Positions 23,847 through 32,781 of a stretch of 64,000 bases of DNA are shown piece by piece; position 1 is the stretch's first letter; each line of letters begins with the position of its first letter. Under the pieces are notes generated by a model that worked only from the letters and a program-made list of their open reading frames with translations, made no database searches and was not told where the DNA came from. The stretch comes from Sphingomonas sp. Leaf67. Lineage in GTDB: Bacteria; Pseudomonadota; Alphaproteobacteria; Sphingomonadales; Sphingomonadaceae. Both the position numbers and the translations under genes were made by a program. The DNA is taken from positions 682,001 to 746,000 of the forward strand of contig NZ_LMLP01000001.1 in the NCBI RefSeq assembly GCF_001421965.1, read 5' to 3'.

Positions 23847-25595
23847 TCATGCCACTGCGCGTAGGGTGCGGGGCTGGTCGCGGCCGGCGGTTTCCGCGAC
23901 GCTGAACCGGGCGACGTGGCGGGTCAGCGCTTCGGCTTCGCTGGCGAGGCTGCGCGCGGCGGCGGTGGCTTCCTCGACCATGGCGGCGTTCTGCTGCGTG
24001 ACCGCGTCCATCTCGCTGACGGCGATGTTGACCTGTTGCAGCCCGGACGATTGTTCGTCGGCACCGCGGGCGATCGTCGCGACCAGATCGGCGATCTCGG
24101 CGATGCGCGCGACGATGCGTTCGAGCGCGCTGCCGGTCTGCCCGACCAGCGTGACGCCGATCTCGACCTGGCTGCCGCTGGCGTGGATGCGCGACTTGAC
24201 GTCGTTGGCGGCGTCGGCCGACCGCTGGGCCAGCGCGCGGACTTCGGAGGCGACGACCGCGAAGCCCTTGCCCGCATCGCCGGCGCGCGCGGCCTCGACC
24301 CCGGCGTTGAGGGCGAGCAGATTGGTCTGGAAGGCGATGCCGTCGATGACCGAAATGATCTCCGAAATCTCGTCCGACGCGCGCTTGATGCCGCTCATCG
24401 CCGTCACCGCCTCGCGCACGATGCGAACGCCGTCCTCGGCATCGCCGCGAGTCGCGCTCATGGTCGTATTGGCCTGTGCCGCCCCCGCTGCCGTGCGCCG
24501 GACCGTGGCCGTGATCTGGTCGAGCGCGGCGGCGGTTTCCTCAAGGCTTGCCGCCTGTTGTTCGGTGCGGCGCGACAGGTCGTCAGACGCGCTGCTGATC
24601 TCGGTCGCGCCGGTGCGGATGCCGCCCGCCGAGCGCGTGACCGAGCGCATCGCGTCGGCAACCGCCGCCATCGCCGAGTCGAAATCGCCGCCGATCTTGG
24701 CGAAGGTACCCGACAATTTGCCGCCGATCCGGGTGTCGAGCCGGCCATGGGCCAGCGCGTCGAGCCCCGATCCGACCGTCGCGACCACGCGCTGCTGCTC
24801 GGCCTCGCGATCGGCGGCGACGATCGCCGCGTCACGGAAGGTTTCGAGCGCGGCGGCCATTTCGCCCACCTCATCGATGCGGTCGCGGCCGGGAATCGGA
24901 GTCGCGGTGTCGCCGGCCGCAAGCGCGCGCATCCGGGCCGACAGTGCCTCGACCGGTTGCGAGATCGAGCGGCCGATGCGGAAGGCGACGAAGGCGACGA
25001 CCAGCAGCACGGCCAGCGCAAGGGCGCTCTGATACAGCGCCGCGCTCCACACCGCCGCATTGACGCTGTCGAGATACACACCCGAGCCGATCACCCAGCC
25101 CCATGGCTTGAACCCGGCGACATAGGACAGCTTCGGTTCGTCATGCGACTTGTCGGGGGTCTTCCACATATAGCGGACGAAGCCCTCACCCTGGGCCTTC
25201 ACGACATTCGCCATCTCGACGAAATGTGCCTTGCCGGTGGCGTCGCGGTTGTTGGTCAGGTCGGTATTGTCGAGTTCGGGCTTGGTCGGGTGCATCAGCA
25301 TCGTCGGATGCAGATCGTTGACCCAGAAATACTCTTTCCCTTCGTAGCGCATGTCCTTCAGCGTCGACAGCGCGGCCCGCTGTGCCTCGGCACGGCTCAT
25401 CCGCCCGGCCAGTTCGGCGTTATGATAATAGGCGACGACCGACCGCGCGGTTTCGACGACCTGTCGTGTATTGCGCTCGATATCGGCGTGCATGATCGCC
25501 GACATGCGAAACAGACTGATACACAGCAGCGCGACAAGTCCGATCGCCGCCATTGCACCGATCAAGTTGACGCGACCCCGGACCTTCAACTTCAT
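23847..25595 (-). CDS. Methyl-accepting chemotaxis protein with sCache sensor
   Basis: A 582-residue chemoreceptor. A first transmembrane helix (about 8-30) is followed by a periplasmic single-Cache domain with the typical Y-F-W-V-N-D-L-H-P-T-M-L-M-H-P stretch and W-G-W-V-I-G-S-G-V-Y-L-D finish, often used for small organic acids. A second helix (about 187-207), a HAMP domain, and the signalling hairpin E-I-I-S-V-I-D-G-I-A-F-Q-T-N-L-L-A-L-N-A complete it. It ends in R-A-V-A with no CheR/CheB tether pentapeptide. No che genes are nearby, so it must feed a distant pathway. Confidence 0.93.
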   Translation of the reverse strand: MKLKVRGRVNLIGAMAAIGLVALLCISLFRMSAIMHADIERNTRQVVETARSVVAYYHNAELAGRMSRAEAQRAALSTLKDMRYEGKEYFWVNDLHPTMLMHPTKPELDNTDLTNNRDATGKAHFVEMANVVKAQGEGFVRYMWKTPDKSHDEPKLSYVAGFKPWGWVIGSGVYLDSVNAAVWSAALYQSALALAVLLVVAFVAFRIGRSISQPVEALSARMRALAAGDTATPIPGRDRIDEVGEMAAALETFRDAAIVAADREAEQQRVVATVGSGLDALAHGRLDTRIGGKLSGTFAKIGGDFDSAMAAVADAMRSVTRSAGGIRTGATEISSASDDLSRRTEQQAASLEETAAALDQITATVRRTAAGAAQANTTMSATRGDAEDGVRIVREAVTAMSGIKRASDEISEIISVIDGIAFQTNLLALNAGVEAARAGDAGKGFAVVASEVRALAQRSADAANDVKSRIHASGSQVEIGVTLVGQTGSALERIVARIAEIADLVATIARGADEQSSGLQQVNIAVSEMDAVTQQNAAMVEEATAAARSLASEAEALTRHVARFSVAETAGRDQPRTLRAVA

Positions 25596-25787
25596 TGCAC
25601 CGCCCTTTTCCCTCGTCGGGGCACGATGCGCCGAATTGCTGAATATCTTCTTTACAGGTCACCGATCCCGTTCGCGCGTCGCCCCTTCGGCCGGTTGCGA
25701 CAAAGTGCCGGTCCGCTGCACGACAGCCATTGACGATCGCAAACCCTGCCGATAGCGTCTGCGAATGAGTATCAATAGCGAGGCTCT

Positions 25788-26216
25788 ATGTACGATCTGA
25801 TCGACCGGCCGGTATCGATATTGTCGAACGGCGACCGCTTCCTGCTCGAAGCGATCCGGCTTTGGGTGGCGGCGCGCAGTGCGTGCCAGAACCCGTCCGC
25901 ACTGCTGGCGGCACGCTTTGCACAGGCGGGCGCGCTCGACGCGCTGGGCGATTTCGACGCGTGGATGACGCAGTTGTCGGGCCATGCCCGCGTACCGATC
26001 CAGATCAACTGTAAATGCGGGCTTGTGACCGATGATGAATCGGTTCTCTTGACCTTGGCGCGCGATCTCGTAACGGGTCGCGATGCGAAGGCACGGACCA
26101 CGCTTTCGCTGCTGGTCGCCGACGGGGCGATCGCACCAACCTTTTGCGCGCTGGCCCGGACAGCGGCGATGCTCGGCCAGATCGGGCTGCCGCCGGGGAC
26201 CAGCGTCAAGACGTAA
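25788..26216 (+). CDS. Hypothetical protein
   Basis: A 142-residue, mostly helical soluble protein without a signal peptide. It has four cysteines, two of them in N-C-K-C at about residues 74-76, which could bind metal with others, though no known finger is formed. I do not recognise a family. It ends 9 bp before the ferredoxin reductase gene on the same strand, so the two are probably cotranscribed. Confidence 0.62.
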   Translation: MYDLIDRPVSILSNGDRFLLEAIRLWVAARSACQNPSALLAARFAQAGALDALGDFDAWMTQLSGHARVPIQINCKCGLVTDDESVLLTLARDLVTGRDAKARTTLSLLVADGAIAPTFCALARTAAMLGQIGLPPGTSVKT

Positions 26217-26225
26217 GGATTATCG

Positions 26226-27044
26226 ATGACCGACCGCACCGCCGTCGTCCACGGCCTCGAACCCACCAACGCGCTCAGCGTCGAGCGCGTGCGTTCGGTG
26301 CGTCACTGGAACGAGCATCTCTTCAGCTTCACGATCACCCGCCCGCCGAGCTTCCGCTTCCGTTCGGGCGAGTTCGTGATGATCGGCCTGCCCGGCGACA
26401 ACGGCAAGCCGTTGCTGCGTGCCTATTCGATCGCCAGCCCGGCCTATGCCGAAGAGCTGGAGTTCCTGTCGATCAAGGTGCAGGACGGCCCGCTGACCAG
26501 CAGGCTGCAACAGATCGTACCCGGCGACGAAGTCTATCTGGGCAAGAAGCCGACCGGCACGCTGGTCACCGACGCGCTGAAGCCCGGCAGCCGCCTGTTC
26601 ATGCTGTCGACCGGTACCGGCCTTGCCCCGTTCCTGTCGCTGATCCGCGACCCCGACGTATATGAGATGTATTCGTCGATCGTCGTCGTCCATTCGGTGC
26701 GCCGCGTGTCCGACCTCGCCTTCCGCACGACGATGGAGGCGAACCTTGCCGGCGATCCGCTGGTCGAGGATCAGGCGGCGCAGCAGTTCACCTATGTTCC
26801 GACGGTGACGCGCGAGGAATTCCACACCACGGGCCGCATCGACGCGCTGGTCGAGAATGGCACGCTGTTCAGCGCCCGCATCGGGGGGGCGCAGGCGTTC
26901 GACCCGGCGACGGACCGCATCATGCTGTGCGGATCGACCGAGATGATCCGCGACTTTTCGGAATATCTGGAAGGTCTCGGGTTCGAGGAAGGGTCGAACG
27001 CCAAGCCCGGCGACTATGTGATCGAACGCGCGTTCGTGGGGTAG
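26226..27044 (+). CDS. fpr: Ferredoxin--NADP+ reductase
   Basis: A 272-residue flavoprotein that exchanges electrons between NADP(H) and ferredoxin or flavodoxin. The FAD-binding R65-A-Y-S68, the K-V-Q-D-G-P-L-T loop, the NADP-binding S-T-G-T-G-L-A-P-F motif and the C-terminal V-I-E-R-A-F-V-G extension match the bacterial Fpr subclass I. The aromatic residue near the C-terminus is Phe, with A-F-V-G following it, as in proteobacterial enzymes. Likely roles are supply of reductant for Fe-S assembly and oxidative stress defence; the gene itself carries no visible SoxR-type site. Confidence 0.93.
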   Translation: MTDRTAVVHGLEPTNALSVERVRSVRHWNEHLFSFTITRPPSFRFRSGEFVMIGLPGDNGKPLLRAYSIASPAYAEELEFLSIKVQDGPLTSRLQQIVPGDEVYLGKKPTGTLVTDALKPGSRLFMLSTGTGLAPFLSLIRDPDVYEMYSSIVVVHSVRRVSDLAFRTTMEANLAGDPLVEDQAAQQFTYVPTVTREEFHTTGRIDALVENGTLFSARIGGAQAFDPATDRIMLCGSTEMIRDFSEYLEGLGFEEGSNAKPGDYVIERAFVG

Positions 27045-27069
27045 CGCCGGGTTACCCGGCAACCCCGTT

Positions 27070-27172
27070 TGTCCTGAGTAGCCGCTAAGCCGGTCGAAGG
27101 GGCGTATCGAAGGACCGCCAAAGGTACTTCGATACGGGTCTTCGGCAAGCTCAGCCCCTACTCGGTACGAAC
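27070..27172. repeat. Imperfect long inverted repeat
   Basis: GTCCTGAGTAGCCGCTAAGC through TCGAAGGAC on the left pairs imperfectly with TACTTCGATACGG through CTACTCGG on the right (CTTCGATACG, GGCTTAGC-like and CTACTC blocks in matching order). It is a third palindromic element type, distinct from the CTGC-loop family, placed between two convergent genes. Confidence 0.65.
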
Positions 27173-27200
27173 GGTTCGTAGTCGGGGAAGCCGGGGTGAG

Positions 27201-27231
27201 GAGAAGGGGGCGGCACCACCGCCCCCTTCTC
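27201..27231 (-). terminator. Hairpin terminator of the siderophore receptor gene
   Basis: A perfect 13-bp stem (GAGAAGGGGGCGG at 27201-27213 with CCGCCCCCTTCTC at 27219-27231) lies 3 nt past the minus-strand receptor stop. The loop is five bases. The following T-content is low. Confidence 0.78.
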
Positions 27232-27234
27232 GCT

Positions 27235-29370
27235 TCAGTAGCTGATCCGCACCGTGCCGAGCACCGTGCGCGGCGCGATGAAATAGCCCTGATCGAAGTT
27301 GATCGCGCTCAACGCCTTCGCATCGTTGATGTTGCGGACATTGGCACTCAGTGCCACGCGCGGGGTCAGTTCGTAGCGTGCCATCAGGTCGAGCGTCGCA
27401 TAACCGTCCTGCGTGATCCGCACCTGTTGTCCGGTAGTGGCGGTGACACCGTCCGGCTCCAGATACATACGGCTCTGATACTGGCCCGACGCGCCGATCT
27501 TCAATGCCGGCAGCATCGTCGGCGACCACACGACGTTCAGGCGCGCGGTGTTGCGCGGCACGAAGGTGCGGACCGGTTCGTCATTCTCACCGCGTACCCG
27601 CATGGCGGTGAAGCCGCCGGTCGCTTGCAGCCCGGGCGCGACCTGTCCGCTGACCTCCAGTTCGATCCCCTGCGACGTGGCATCGACGCCGCGATACAGC
27701 GTCTGACCGATCGTCGCGTCGAAACCTGCGGACTCCGCCGTATTCTTCTGCCGTGCCTGGAACAGGGCTACGCTGGCATTCAGGCGGCCGTCGAACCATT
27801 CGCCCTTCACACCAGCCTCCAGATTGTCGCCTTCGATCGGGTCGATCAGGCGGCGCTGCTCGTTCGCCTGCGTCTGCGGATTGAAGATCGTCGCGAAGCT
27901 CGCATAGGCGCTGATATTGCCCGTCAGGTCATAGGTCGCACCGACGAACGGCAGGAAGCGGGCACGATCGAAATTGGTTGGCGTGGTATAGGACACGCCC
28001 TCGCTGAACGCGCGGGTGGCATTGCCGCCGACCATGACCTTCAGCGCATCGGTGGGGTTCAGGCGGACGAGGCCGTAGACGGTCTCGCGCCGGGTATGCG
28101 TGTCGAGGCTACGGTCGAACGCTGGGAAGTTCGGTTCCGGGAACGACCCGTCGAAGCCGCTGAACAACGGCAGCGAGATACCGATCGTCGCGCCGTCATA
28201 GGCAGAATCCTGCGTGTAGCGCTGCGCCGAGCGGTTCACGCCGAACATCACGTCATGGGTACGCCCGAACAGTGAGACGGTGCCGCCGATATTGGCGTCG
28301 ATCGTCAGGTTGCGCGCAAAGGACTGGAAGGCGCCGGGATAGCTGACGATGCCGAGGCCGGTGGTGCGATCGGGCGCGGTATTGATGTCGTTGTCCGTAT
28401 TGGCACCATAGACGTAGAACAGCTTGTCATCCTCGTCGATCGCGCGACGCTGTACGGACAGCTTCGCGGTCCAGTCGCCGAACCGGTGGGTCACGTCTCC
28501 GAAGATCTGGCGATCGGTGACATTGAAGCTGGACCAGTCGGGCGAGCTGTTGGTCGAGCGGGCATAATCGATCCGGCTGCCGTCGCTGTAATAGAGCGGC
28601 AACGCGCCCCACATCGCCGCGCGGCTCTTGTGGTTCTGATGGCCGTAGCCGGCGCTGATGACGGTGTCGGGGCCGAGATCGGCCTCGACGATGCCATAGC
28701 CGGTCCAGCGCTGGAGGCCGTAGCGGTCGAGATGGCTGTCGGTGTCGAAATAAGAGCCGACCACCCGCGCCCGGACCGAGCCGCTGCTGGTGAGCGGCAC
28801 GCTGACATCGCCGTCGAGCCGCAGATGGTCGAACGAACCATATTGCGCGCTGGCCGAGGCGGCGAAATCGCGGGTCGGGCGCTTGCGGATGAAGTTGATG
28901 ACCGCCGACGGATTGCCGGTCGACGACAACAGGCCCGGCGCGCCGCGCACGACCTCGATCCGGTCGTACATCGCGGTGTCGATCGAGCCGTTCTGGATGC
29001 CGAAGGCAAAGGGCAGCCCGACGCCATCGATCTGGAAGGTCTGAATGTCGAAACCGCGGGCCGAATAATAGAAGCGGTCGGTTTCCTGCGCCTGCACGTT
29101 CACGCCGGGAACCGTTGCCAGCAACTGGTTGATATCGTTGAGCTGGAAATCCTCGATCTGCGCGCGGGTCACCACGCTGACCGATTGCGGCGTCCCGCGC
29201 TGGCTGAGCGGCAGGCGGGTGGCGGTGGTCTGCGCCTTGACCGCATAGTCGGCGCCGCCCTCGGTCCGGGTGCCAGTGACGATGATATCGTCGCCCCGCT
29301 GCGGCTCCTCGGTCGGCGGCACTTCCGGAACGGCGGTGGCGGCGGCGAGGAGGATGGCGAAAGCGGACAT
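27235..29370 (-). CDS. TonB-dependent siderophore receptor
   Basis: A 711-residue outer-membrane receptor that imports ferric siderophores with energy from TonB-ExbBD. After a signal-like start (M-S-A-F-A-I-L-L-A-A-A-T-A) comes the TonB-box region (D-D-I-I-V-T-G-T), then the plug with S-V-V-T-R-A-Q-I-E-D and the R-G-F-D-I-Q-T-F-Q-I-D-G-V siderophore-receptor motif, E-V-V-R-G-A-P-G-L-L, and a 22-strand barrel ending in a C-terminal aromatic (R-I-S-Y). No N-terminal FecA-type signalling domain is present. A Fur-like box lies 54 bp upstream. The ligand cannot be told from sequence. Confidence 0.9.
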   Translation of the reverse strand: MSAFAILLAAATAVPEVPPTEEPQRGDDIIVTGTRTEGGADYAVKAQTTATRLPLSQRGTPQSVSVVTRAQIEDFQLNDINQLLATVPGVNVQAQETDRFYYSARGFDIQTFQIDGVGLPFAFGIQNGSIDTAMYDRIEVVRGAPGLLSSTGNPSAVINFIRKRPTRDFAASASAQYGSFDHLRLDGDVSVPLTSSGSVRARVVGSYFDTDSHLDRYGLQRWTGYGIVEADLGPDTVISAGYGHQNHKSRAAMWGALPLYYSDGSRIDYARSTNSSPDWSSFNVTDRQIFGDVTHRFGDWTAKLSVQRRAIDEDDKLFYVYGANTDNDINTAPDRTTGLGIVSYPGAFQSFARNLTIDANIGGTVSLFGRTHDVMFGVNRSAQRYTQDSAYDGATIGISLPLFSGFDGSFPEPNFPAFDRSLDTHTRRETVYGLVRLNPTDALKVMVGGNATRAFSEGVSYTTPTNFDRARFLPFVGATYDLTGNISAYASFATIFNPQTQANEQRRLIDPIEGDNLEAGVKGEWFDGRLNASVALFQARQKNTAESAGFDATIGQTLYRGVDATSQGIELEVSGQVAPGLQATGGFTAMRVRGENDEPVRTFVPRNTARLNVVWSPTMLPALKIGASGQYQSRMYLEPDGVTATTGQQVRITQDGYATLDLMARYELTPRVALSANVRNINDAKALSAINFDQGYFIAPRTVLGTVRISY

Positions 29371-29423
29371 ACGAAGCGATTCCCTGAATGTTTCGCGCCG
29401 GGTACGCCGCCACTACTGCTTTT

Positions 29424-29442
29424 GCAAGTGACTATCAGTAGC
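29424..29442 (-). promoter_or_regulatory. Candidate Fur box upstream of the siderophore receptor
   Basis: On the minus strand GCTACTGATAGTCACTTGC matches 13 of 19 positions of the classical Fur consensus, including the central TGATA-TCA core. It is 54 bp before the receptor start. Iron-dependent repression of such receptors is well established, which raises the likelihood. Confidence 0.5.
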
Positions 29443-29448
29443 TGGCGA

Positions 29449-29871
29449 TCAGGTCGGTCCGTCCGCCGTCAGGAAGCGGCCGAGCACGACGACGTCCTGC
29501 CGCGTCAGCCCGATCGCACGGTAAAAGCCGAGCGCCGCGTCGTTGTCGCTGCGGACCATCAACTGGAGCTTCGGCGCGCCCGCGTCGCGCAGCCAGTCCT
29601 CCGCAGCGGTGAACAACGCGCGGCCGATGCCCTGCCCCTGACGATCGGGCGCGACCGCGAGATAATAGAGCCAGCCACGATGCCCGTCGTGGCCGACCAT
29701 GACGCTCCCGATCGTGTGGCCTTCCTCGCGGGCGAGCAGGATCGTCGACGTCGCACCCGACAGCGCCCGCGCGACATCGGCATGGGGGTCGTTCCATGGC
29801 CGGGTCAGCCCGCACGACTGCCACAATGCGACCACCCGGTCGGCATCGTCGGCGATGGCGGGCGCGATCAC
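29449..29871 (-). CDS. GNAT family N-acetyltransferase
   Basis: A 140-residue acetyltransferase. The acetyl-CoA-binding motif is clear: L-A-V-A-P-D-R-Q-G-Q-G-I-G-R-A-L-F near the middle gives the R/Q-x-x-G-x-G/A pyrophosphate loop, and the D-N-D-A-A-L-G-F-Y-R-A-I-G-L segment is the typical last helix and strand. The R-P-W-N-D-P beginning resembles YpeA. Substrate unknown. The start is a GTG overlapping the TGA of the upstream lipoprotein gene (GTGA). Confidence 0.85.
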   Translation of the reverse strand: MIAPAIADDADRVVALWQSCGLTRPWNDPHADVARALSGATSTILLAREEGHTIGSVMVGHDGHRGWLYYLAVAPDRQGQGIGRALFTAAEDWLRDAGAPKLQLMVRSDNDAALGFYRAIGLTRQDVVVLGRFLTADGPT

Positions 29872-30752
29872 CGGGCGGTGCAGGTGCTGCCCGCCCATAA
29901 AGCGTTAACATTGTCCCTGTCGTCATAGGTGCCCGACAGGCCGCCGCTGGTGAATTCGCGGCCAAGGCTGGTTTCCTCGACCGGCGCGTCGATCGACGAA
30001 TCGACCGTCGCCCGCTTCGCGCCGATGCCGACGCCGCTCATTGTCGTCAGCCCACGCCCGCGCGCCGACCAACCCACGAAGCGACCTTCCTGAAAATAGA
30101 CGGCGATCTTCGGATAGGTGGCGATGTCGAGCGGGCCTTCGCCGCATGTCTCGTTGCGCGATCGTTCGGGCAGGCTCTGGGTCGCCGCTTCGACCACACG
30201 CAACACGATCTCGCTGGGGCTGCCGAAGGGGAGCGCGCGGCTGCTGGCCCCGGCGACGGTTTGCAGGCCGTCGGGGGCGAGGTTTAGCGCGATCGCGTTG
30301 CGCGCCGCTGCCTCCGCCCCGGCCGGCGCATCGCAGCGGACTCGGCGGACCGGTCCACCGTCCGCCATCATGTCGAGCGTACCCCCCTTGCCCAGCGCCA
30401 GCCGGTAGCGGCGCTGTTCGGTGATGCCACCACGGTCGCCGACGATATCGATATCGACCGCCCCGGCATCGGCGAGGGTGATGCCGCGCACCGGCAGCTC
30501 GCGGTCGCCCATCGTGATCGCGTTCGCCGCGACGACCAGCCGGTTAGTCCCGGCGGGATCGGCGGCACAGGCGGCACCGTCGCTGTCCCATATCCCGACG
30601 AACCGGGTCGGGATCGTCACCAGCGTTTCGGGGGTGGGCGACGGCATCGGCAGGATCGAGTCGTCCTGCGTCAGATTGACCGACGCATCGGGTTCATCGG
30701 CCTGTCCGCATCCCGCCAGCAACGCCAATATCCCGATGGTCCACCGCCGCAT
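29868..30752 (-). CDS. Putative lipoprotein of unknown function
   Basis: A 294-residue protein with a lipoprotein signal (L-A-L-L-A-G-C, lipid cysteine at about residue 15). The N-terminal half has an F-V-G-I-W-D-S-D-G-A-A-C pattern, seen in small secreted domains that judge or bind an exposed ligand, and the C-terminal half contains G-L-T-T-M-S-G-V-G-I-G-A. I cannot assign a function. It has further cysteines that may form disulphides. It is coupled to the GNAT gene through a 4-nt overlap. Confidence 0.7.
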   Translation of the reverse strand: MRRWTIGILALLAGCGQADEPDASVNLTQDDSILPMPSPTPETLVTIPTRFVGIWDSDGAACAADPAGTNRLVVAANAITMGDRELPVRGITLADAGAVDIDIVGDRGGITEQRRYRLALGKGGTLDMMADGGPVRRVRCDAPAGAEAAARNAIALNLAPDGLQTVAGASSRALPFGSPSEIVLRVVEAATQSLPERSRNETCGEGPLDIATYPKIAVYFQEGRFVGWSARGRGLTTMSGVGIGAKRATVDSSIDAPVEETSLGREFTSGGLSGTYDDRDNVNALWAGSTCTAR

Positions 30753-30815
30753 CGCTCTACTCCCGTTACCCGTGGTTCGGCAGGACTGCCGTATTTGACG
30801 CTGCGACGAAAGGGG

Positions 30816-31427
30816 TCAGCGCGGCGACGGCACCGATCCGACCGCCACGACCGGCGGCCTGAACGATGCAAAATAGGCCTTGGCCGGCAATTCGATGACC
30901 GTCACTCGTCCGGCATTGGCGCGTTCGAGGGATTGGGTGAAGGAGCGCGGCTTCTTCATCAGTTTCCTGTCCTCGATCACGGTCAGCCCCGATCGACGCG
31001 CGGCCTCGGCAACGAAATGAACGCAGTTGCGGCGGTTCAGGTTATAGTGCGAATCGCCGTTTTCGCCCCATTCGTCGATCAACGACCGGACGGCGGCATA
31101 TTGCGCATCGCTCAGCACGACCGAGAAATGCGCGTTACTGCGGTCGATATAGGATGGTTTGGGGCGGTCGATCCGTCCGCCGACCGATCCGGTCAGCAAT
31201 GCGGGAGTAATCGCCTTGGCAGTAAAGCCATAGGTGCCATCGGCTGCCGGCCCGCCGGCATCGGGGGTGCCCGAAAAGCTAAAGAACGCATGCGGAAAGC
31301 TCTGCCCGAATTCCTGCGACCAGAAGGTGATCGTCACCGCCGCCTGCGCCGGGACGACGGCCTGCACCGCCAGCAGCAGCGCCGCGATGACCCGCAGCAC
31401 GGGTCGGAACCACCGATTGGTCGTCAT
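30816..31427 (-). CDS. Secreted protein, possible permuted papain-like fold
   Basis: A 203-residue secreted protein with signal peptide (R-V-I-A-A-L-L-L-A-V-Q-A-V-V-P-A-Q-A). In the mature part H46 (F-P-H-A-F-F-S-F-S-G) precedes C135 (S-H-Y-N-L-N-R-R-N-C-V-H-F-V). A His before an N-C-x-x-F cysteine is the order seen in circularly permuted papain-like and NlpC-type folds, so a hydrolase or acyl-transfer role is possible; this is inference from two motifs only. The start is uncertain: the ATG at 31427 has AAGGGGG very close, and an in-frame ATG exists at 31439. Confidence 0.65.
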   Translation of the reverse strand: MTTNRWFRPVLRVIAALLLAVQAVVPAQAAVTITFWSQEFGQSFPHAFFSFSGTPDAGGPAADGTYGFTAKAITPALLTGSVGGRIDRPKPSYIDRSNAHFSVVLSDAQYAAVRSLIDEWGENGDSHYNLNRRNCVHFVAEAARRSGLTVIEDRKLMKKPRSFTQSLERANAGRVTVIELPAKAYFASFRPPVVAVGSVPSPR

Positions 31428-31444
31428 GCCCCCTTGCATACCGA

Positions 31445-31478
31445 ACGCGGCGTGCCGGCACCAGCCGACACGCCGCGT
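31445..31478. terminator. Hairpin between two minus-strand genes
   Basis: ACGCGGCGTG (31445-31454) pairs perfectly with CACGCCGCGT (31469-31478), and CGGC/GCCG inside extends the stem. It lies after the gene at 31502-31813 and before the start of the secreted-protein gene. There is no T-tract. Confidence 0.5.
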
Positions 31479-31501
31479 CGTTTACAGTCGGTACCGTACG
31501 G

Positions 31502-31813
31502 TCAGTCGGCCTTGCCGTCGCGGGCCAGCTTCGCTTCCTGTTCGGGATCGTATCCCGACGAGGGTGCGGGGCGGTTGTTGTGGATCGGCTGGGTCGAGGC
31601 GGGCGGGTCCGACGCGTCCATCGATTCGTCGAGACCGCGGTCGAGCCGCGCCTCGCTATCGCCGGGATCGCTTTCCATCCGCCCGGCGATGCTGTGATCG
31701 CCCCCCGCGTCGCCCTGACCCCGCGGGGTGTGCGCTTCGCTTTCGTCGCCGTCGGGGGCGACCGACAGCGACGAAAGCGCCTTGTCGTCGATTCCCATGG
31801 TGTCGTTGGTCAT
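31502..31813 (-). CDS. Acidic, probably disordered protein of unknown function
   Basis: A 103-residue protein rich in Asp, Glu, Ser, Gly and Pro, with hardly any hydrophobic core, no signal peptide and no recognised domain. Such sequences are usually intrinsically disordered. AAGGAG eight nt before ATG 31813 gives a good start, which supports a real gene. It follows the Bax-inhibitor-like gene and its terminator on the same strand. Confidence 0.65.
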   Translation of the reverse strand: MTNDTMGIDDKALSSLSVAPDGDESEAHTPRGQGDAGGDHSIAGRMESDPGDSEARLDRGLDESMDASDPPASTQPIHNNRPAPSSGYDPEQEAKLARDGKAD

Positions 31814-31870
31814 ATCCCTCACTCCTTCGGGACAAAAACGAAACGATCGCCCGACGCGTTCCCCGCATAT

Positions 31871-31897
31871 GAAAAGACCCGGCGGTTTCCCGCCGGG
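31871..31897 (-). terminator. Rho-independent terminator of the Bax-inhibitor-like gene
   Basis: CCCGGCGG/CCGCCGGG (31890-31897 with 31878-31885) around a TTTC/GAAA loop, followed on the minus strand by TCTTTTC. Confidence 0.85.
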
Positions 31898-31924
31898 CCC
31901 TTCATGCCGTCATCGATGACCGGA

Positions 31925-32665
31925 TCAGTCGCGGTTGCCCATGAACGACAGCAGGAACTGGAACATGTTCACGAAGTCGAGGTACAGCGACAGCGCCCCC
32001 ATGATCACGGCCTTGCCAGCGAAATCGGTGCCGGCGACCTGATAATACAGCCCCTTGATCCGCTGCGTATCATAGGCGGTCAGCCCCGCGAACAGCAGCA
32101 CGCCAATCGCGCTGATGATCATGCTCATCATGCCCGACTGGAAGAACAGGTTCAGCAGCGACGCCACGATCAGGCCGACCAGACCCATGATCAGGAACGT
32201 ACCGAACCCGGTCAGGTCGCGCTTCGTCGTATAGCCGTAAAGGCTGAGCGACAGGAACGAGACCGTGGTCGCGAAGAAGGTCAGCGCGATCGACGCTCCG
32301 GTGTAGCGCAGGAAGATCGTCGACATCGACAGACCCATGATCGCCGCGAATGCCCAGAACAGACCCTGTGCCGCACCGGTCGACAGACGGTTGATGCCGA
32401 AGCTCAACACCATCACGAAGATCAGCGGCGAGAAGATGATCGCATATTTCAGGATACCGGGCTGGTAGAACACCGCCGCCGCCGGCGAGGTGTCGCCACC
32501 CCACGAAAACAACAGCGCGACGATGCCGGTCAACAGCACGCCCGACGCCATGTAATTATACACCGAAAGCATGTAGGACCGCAGCCCTTCGTCGCGCGCC
32601 ATGTCACGGTCGCGCGTACGGGTGATCGGTGCGGCCGACGTCCGGGGATCGGACCAGTTCGCCAT
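31925..32665 (-). CDS. Bax inhibitor-1/YccA family membrane protein
   Basis: A 246-residue protein with seven hydrophobic helices. The N-terminal cytoplasmic tail, the helix containing Y-N-Y-M-A-S-G-V-L-L-T-G, and the C-terminal A-Y-D-T-Q-R-I segment with its two acidic residues are characteristic of the Bax inhibitor-1 (TMBIM, YbhL/YccA) family. Bacterial members are thought to be pH-sensitive calcium leak channels or modulators of the FtsH protease; which applies here is not known. A short N-terminal extension (about 20 residues) precedes the conserved core. Confidence 0.93.
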   Translation of the reverse strand: MANWSDPRTSAAPITRTRDRDMARDEGLRSYMLSVYNYMASGVLLTGIVALLFSWGGDTSPAAAVFYQPGILKYAIIFSPLIFVMVLSFGINRLSTGAAQGLFWAFAAIMGLSMSTIFLRYTGASIALTFFATTVSFLSLSLYGYTTKRDLTGFGTFLIMGLVGLIVASLLNLFFQSGMMSMIISAIGVLLFAGLTAYDTQRIKGLYYQVAGTDFAGKAVIMGALSLYLDFVNMFQFLLSFMGNRD

Positions 32666-32781
32666 TGTAAACTCCTCTTTCCGGCACTCATGCCGGCTGT
32701 TCGAAATATCGTCCGCCAGCGTGGCGATTTCAAGCCAAACGCGGAGAGCAACATTTTGTTACGCTACCGGGAGAATCCGCC

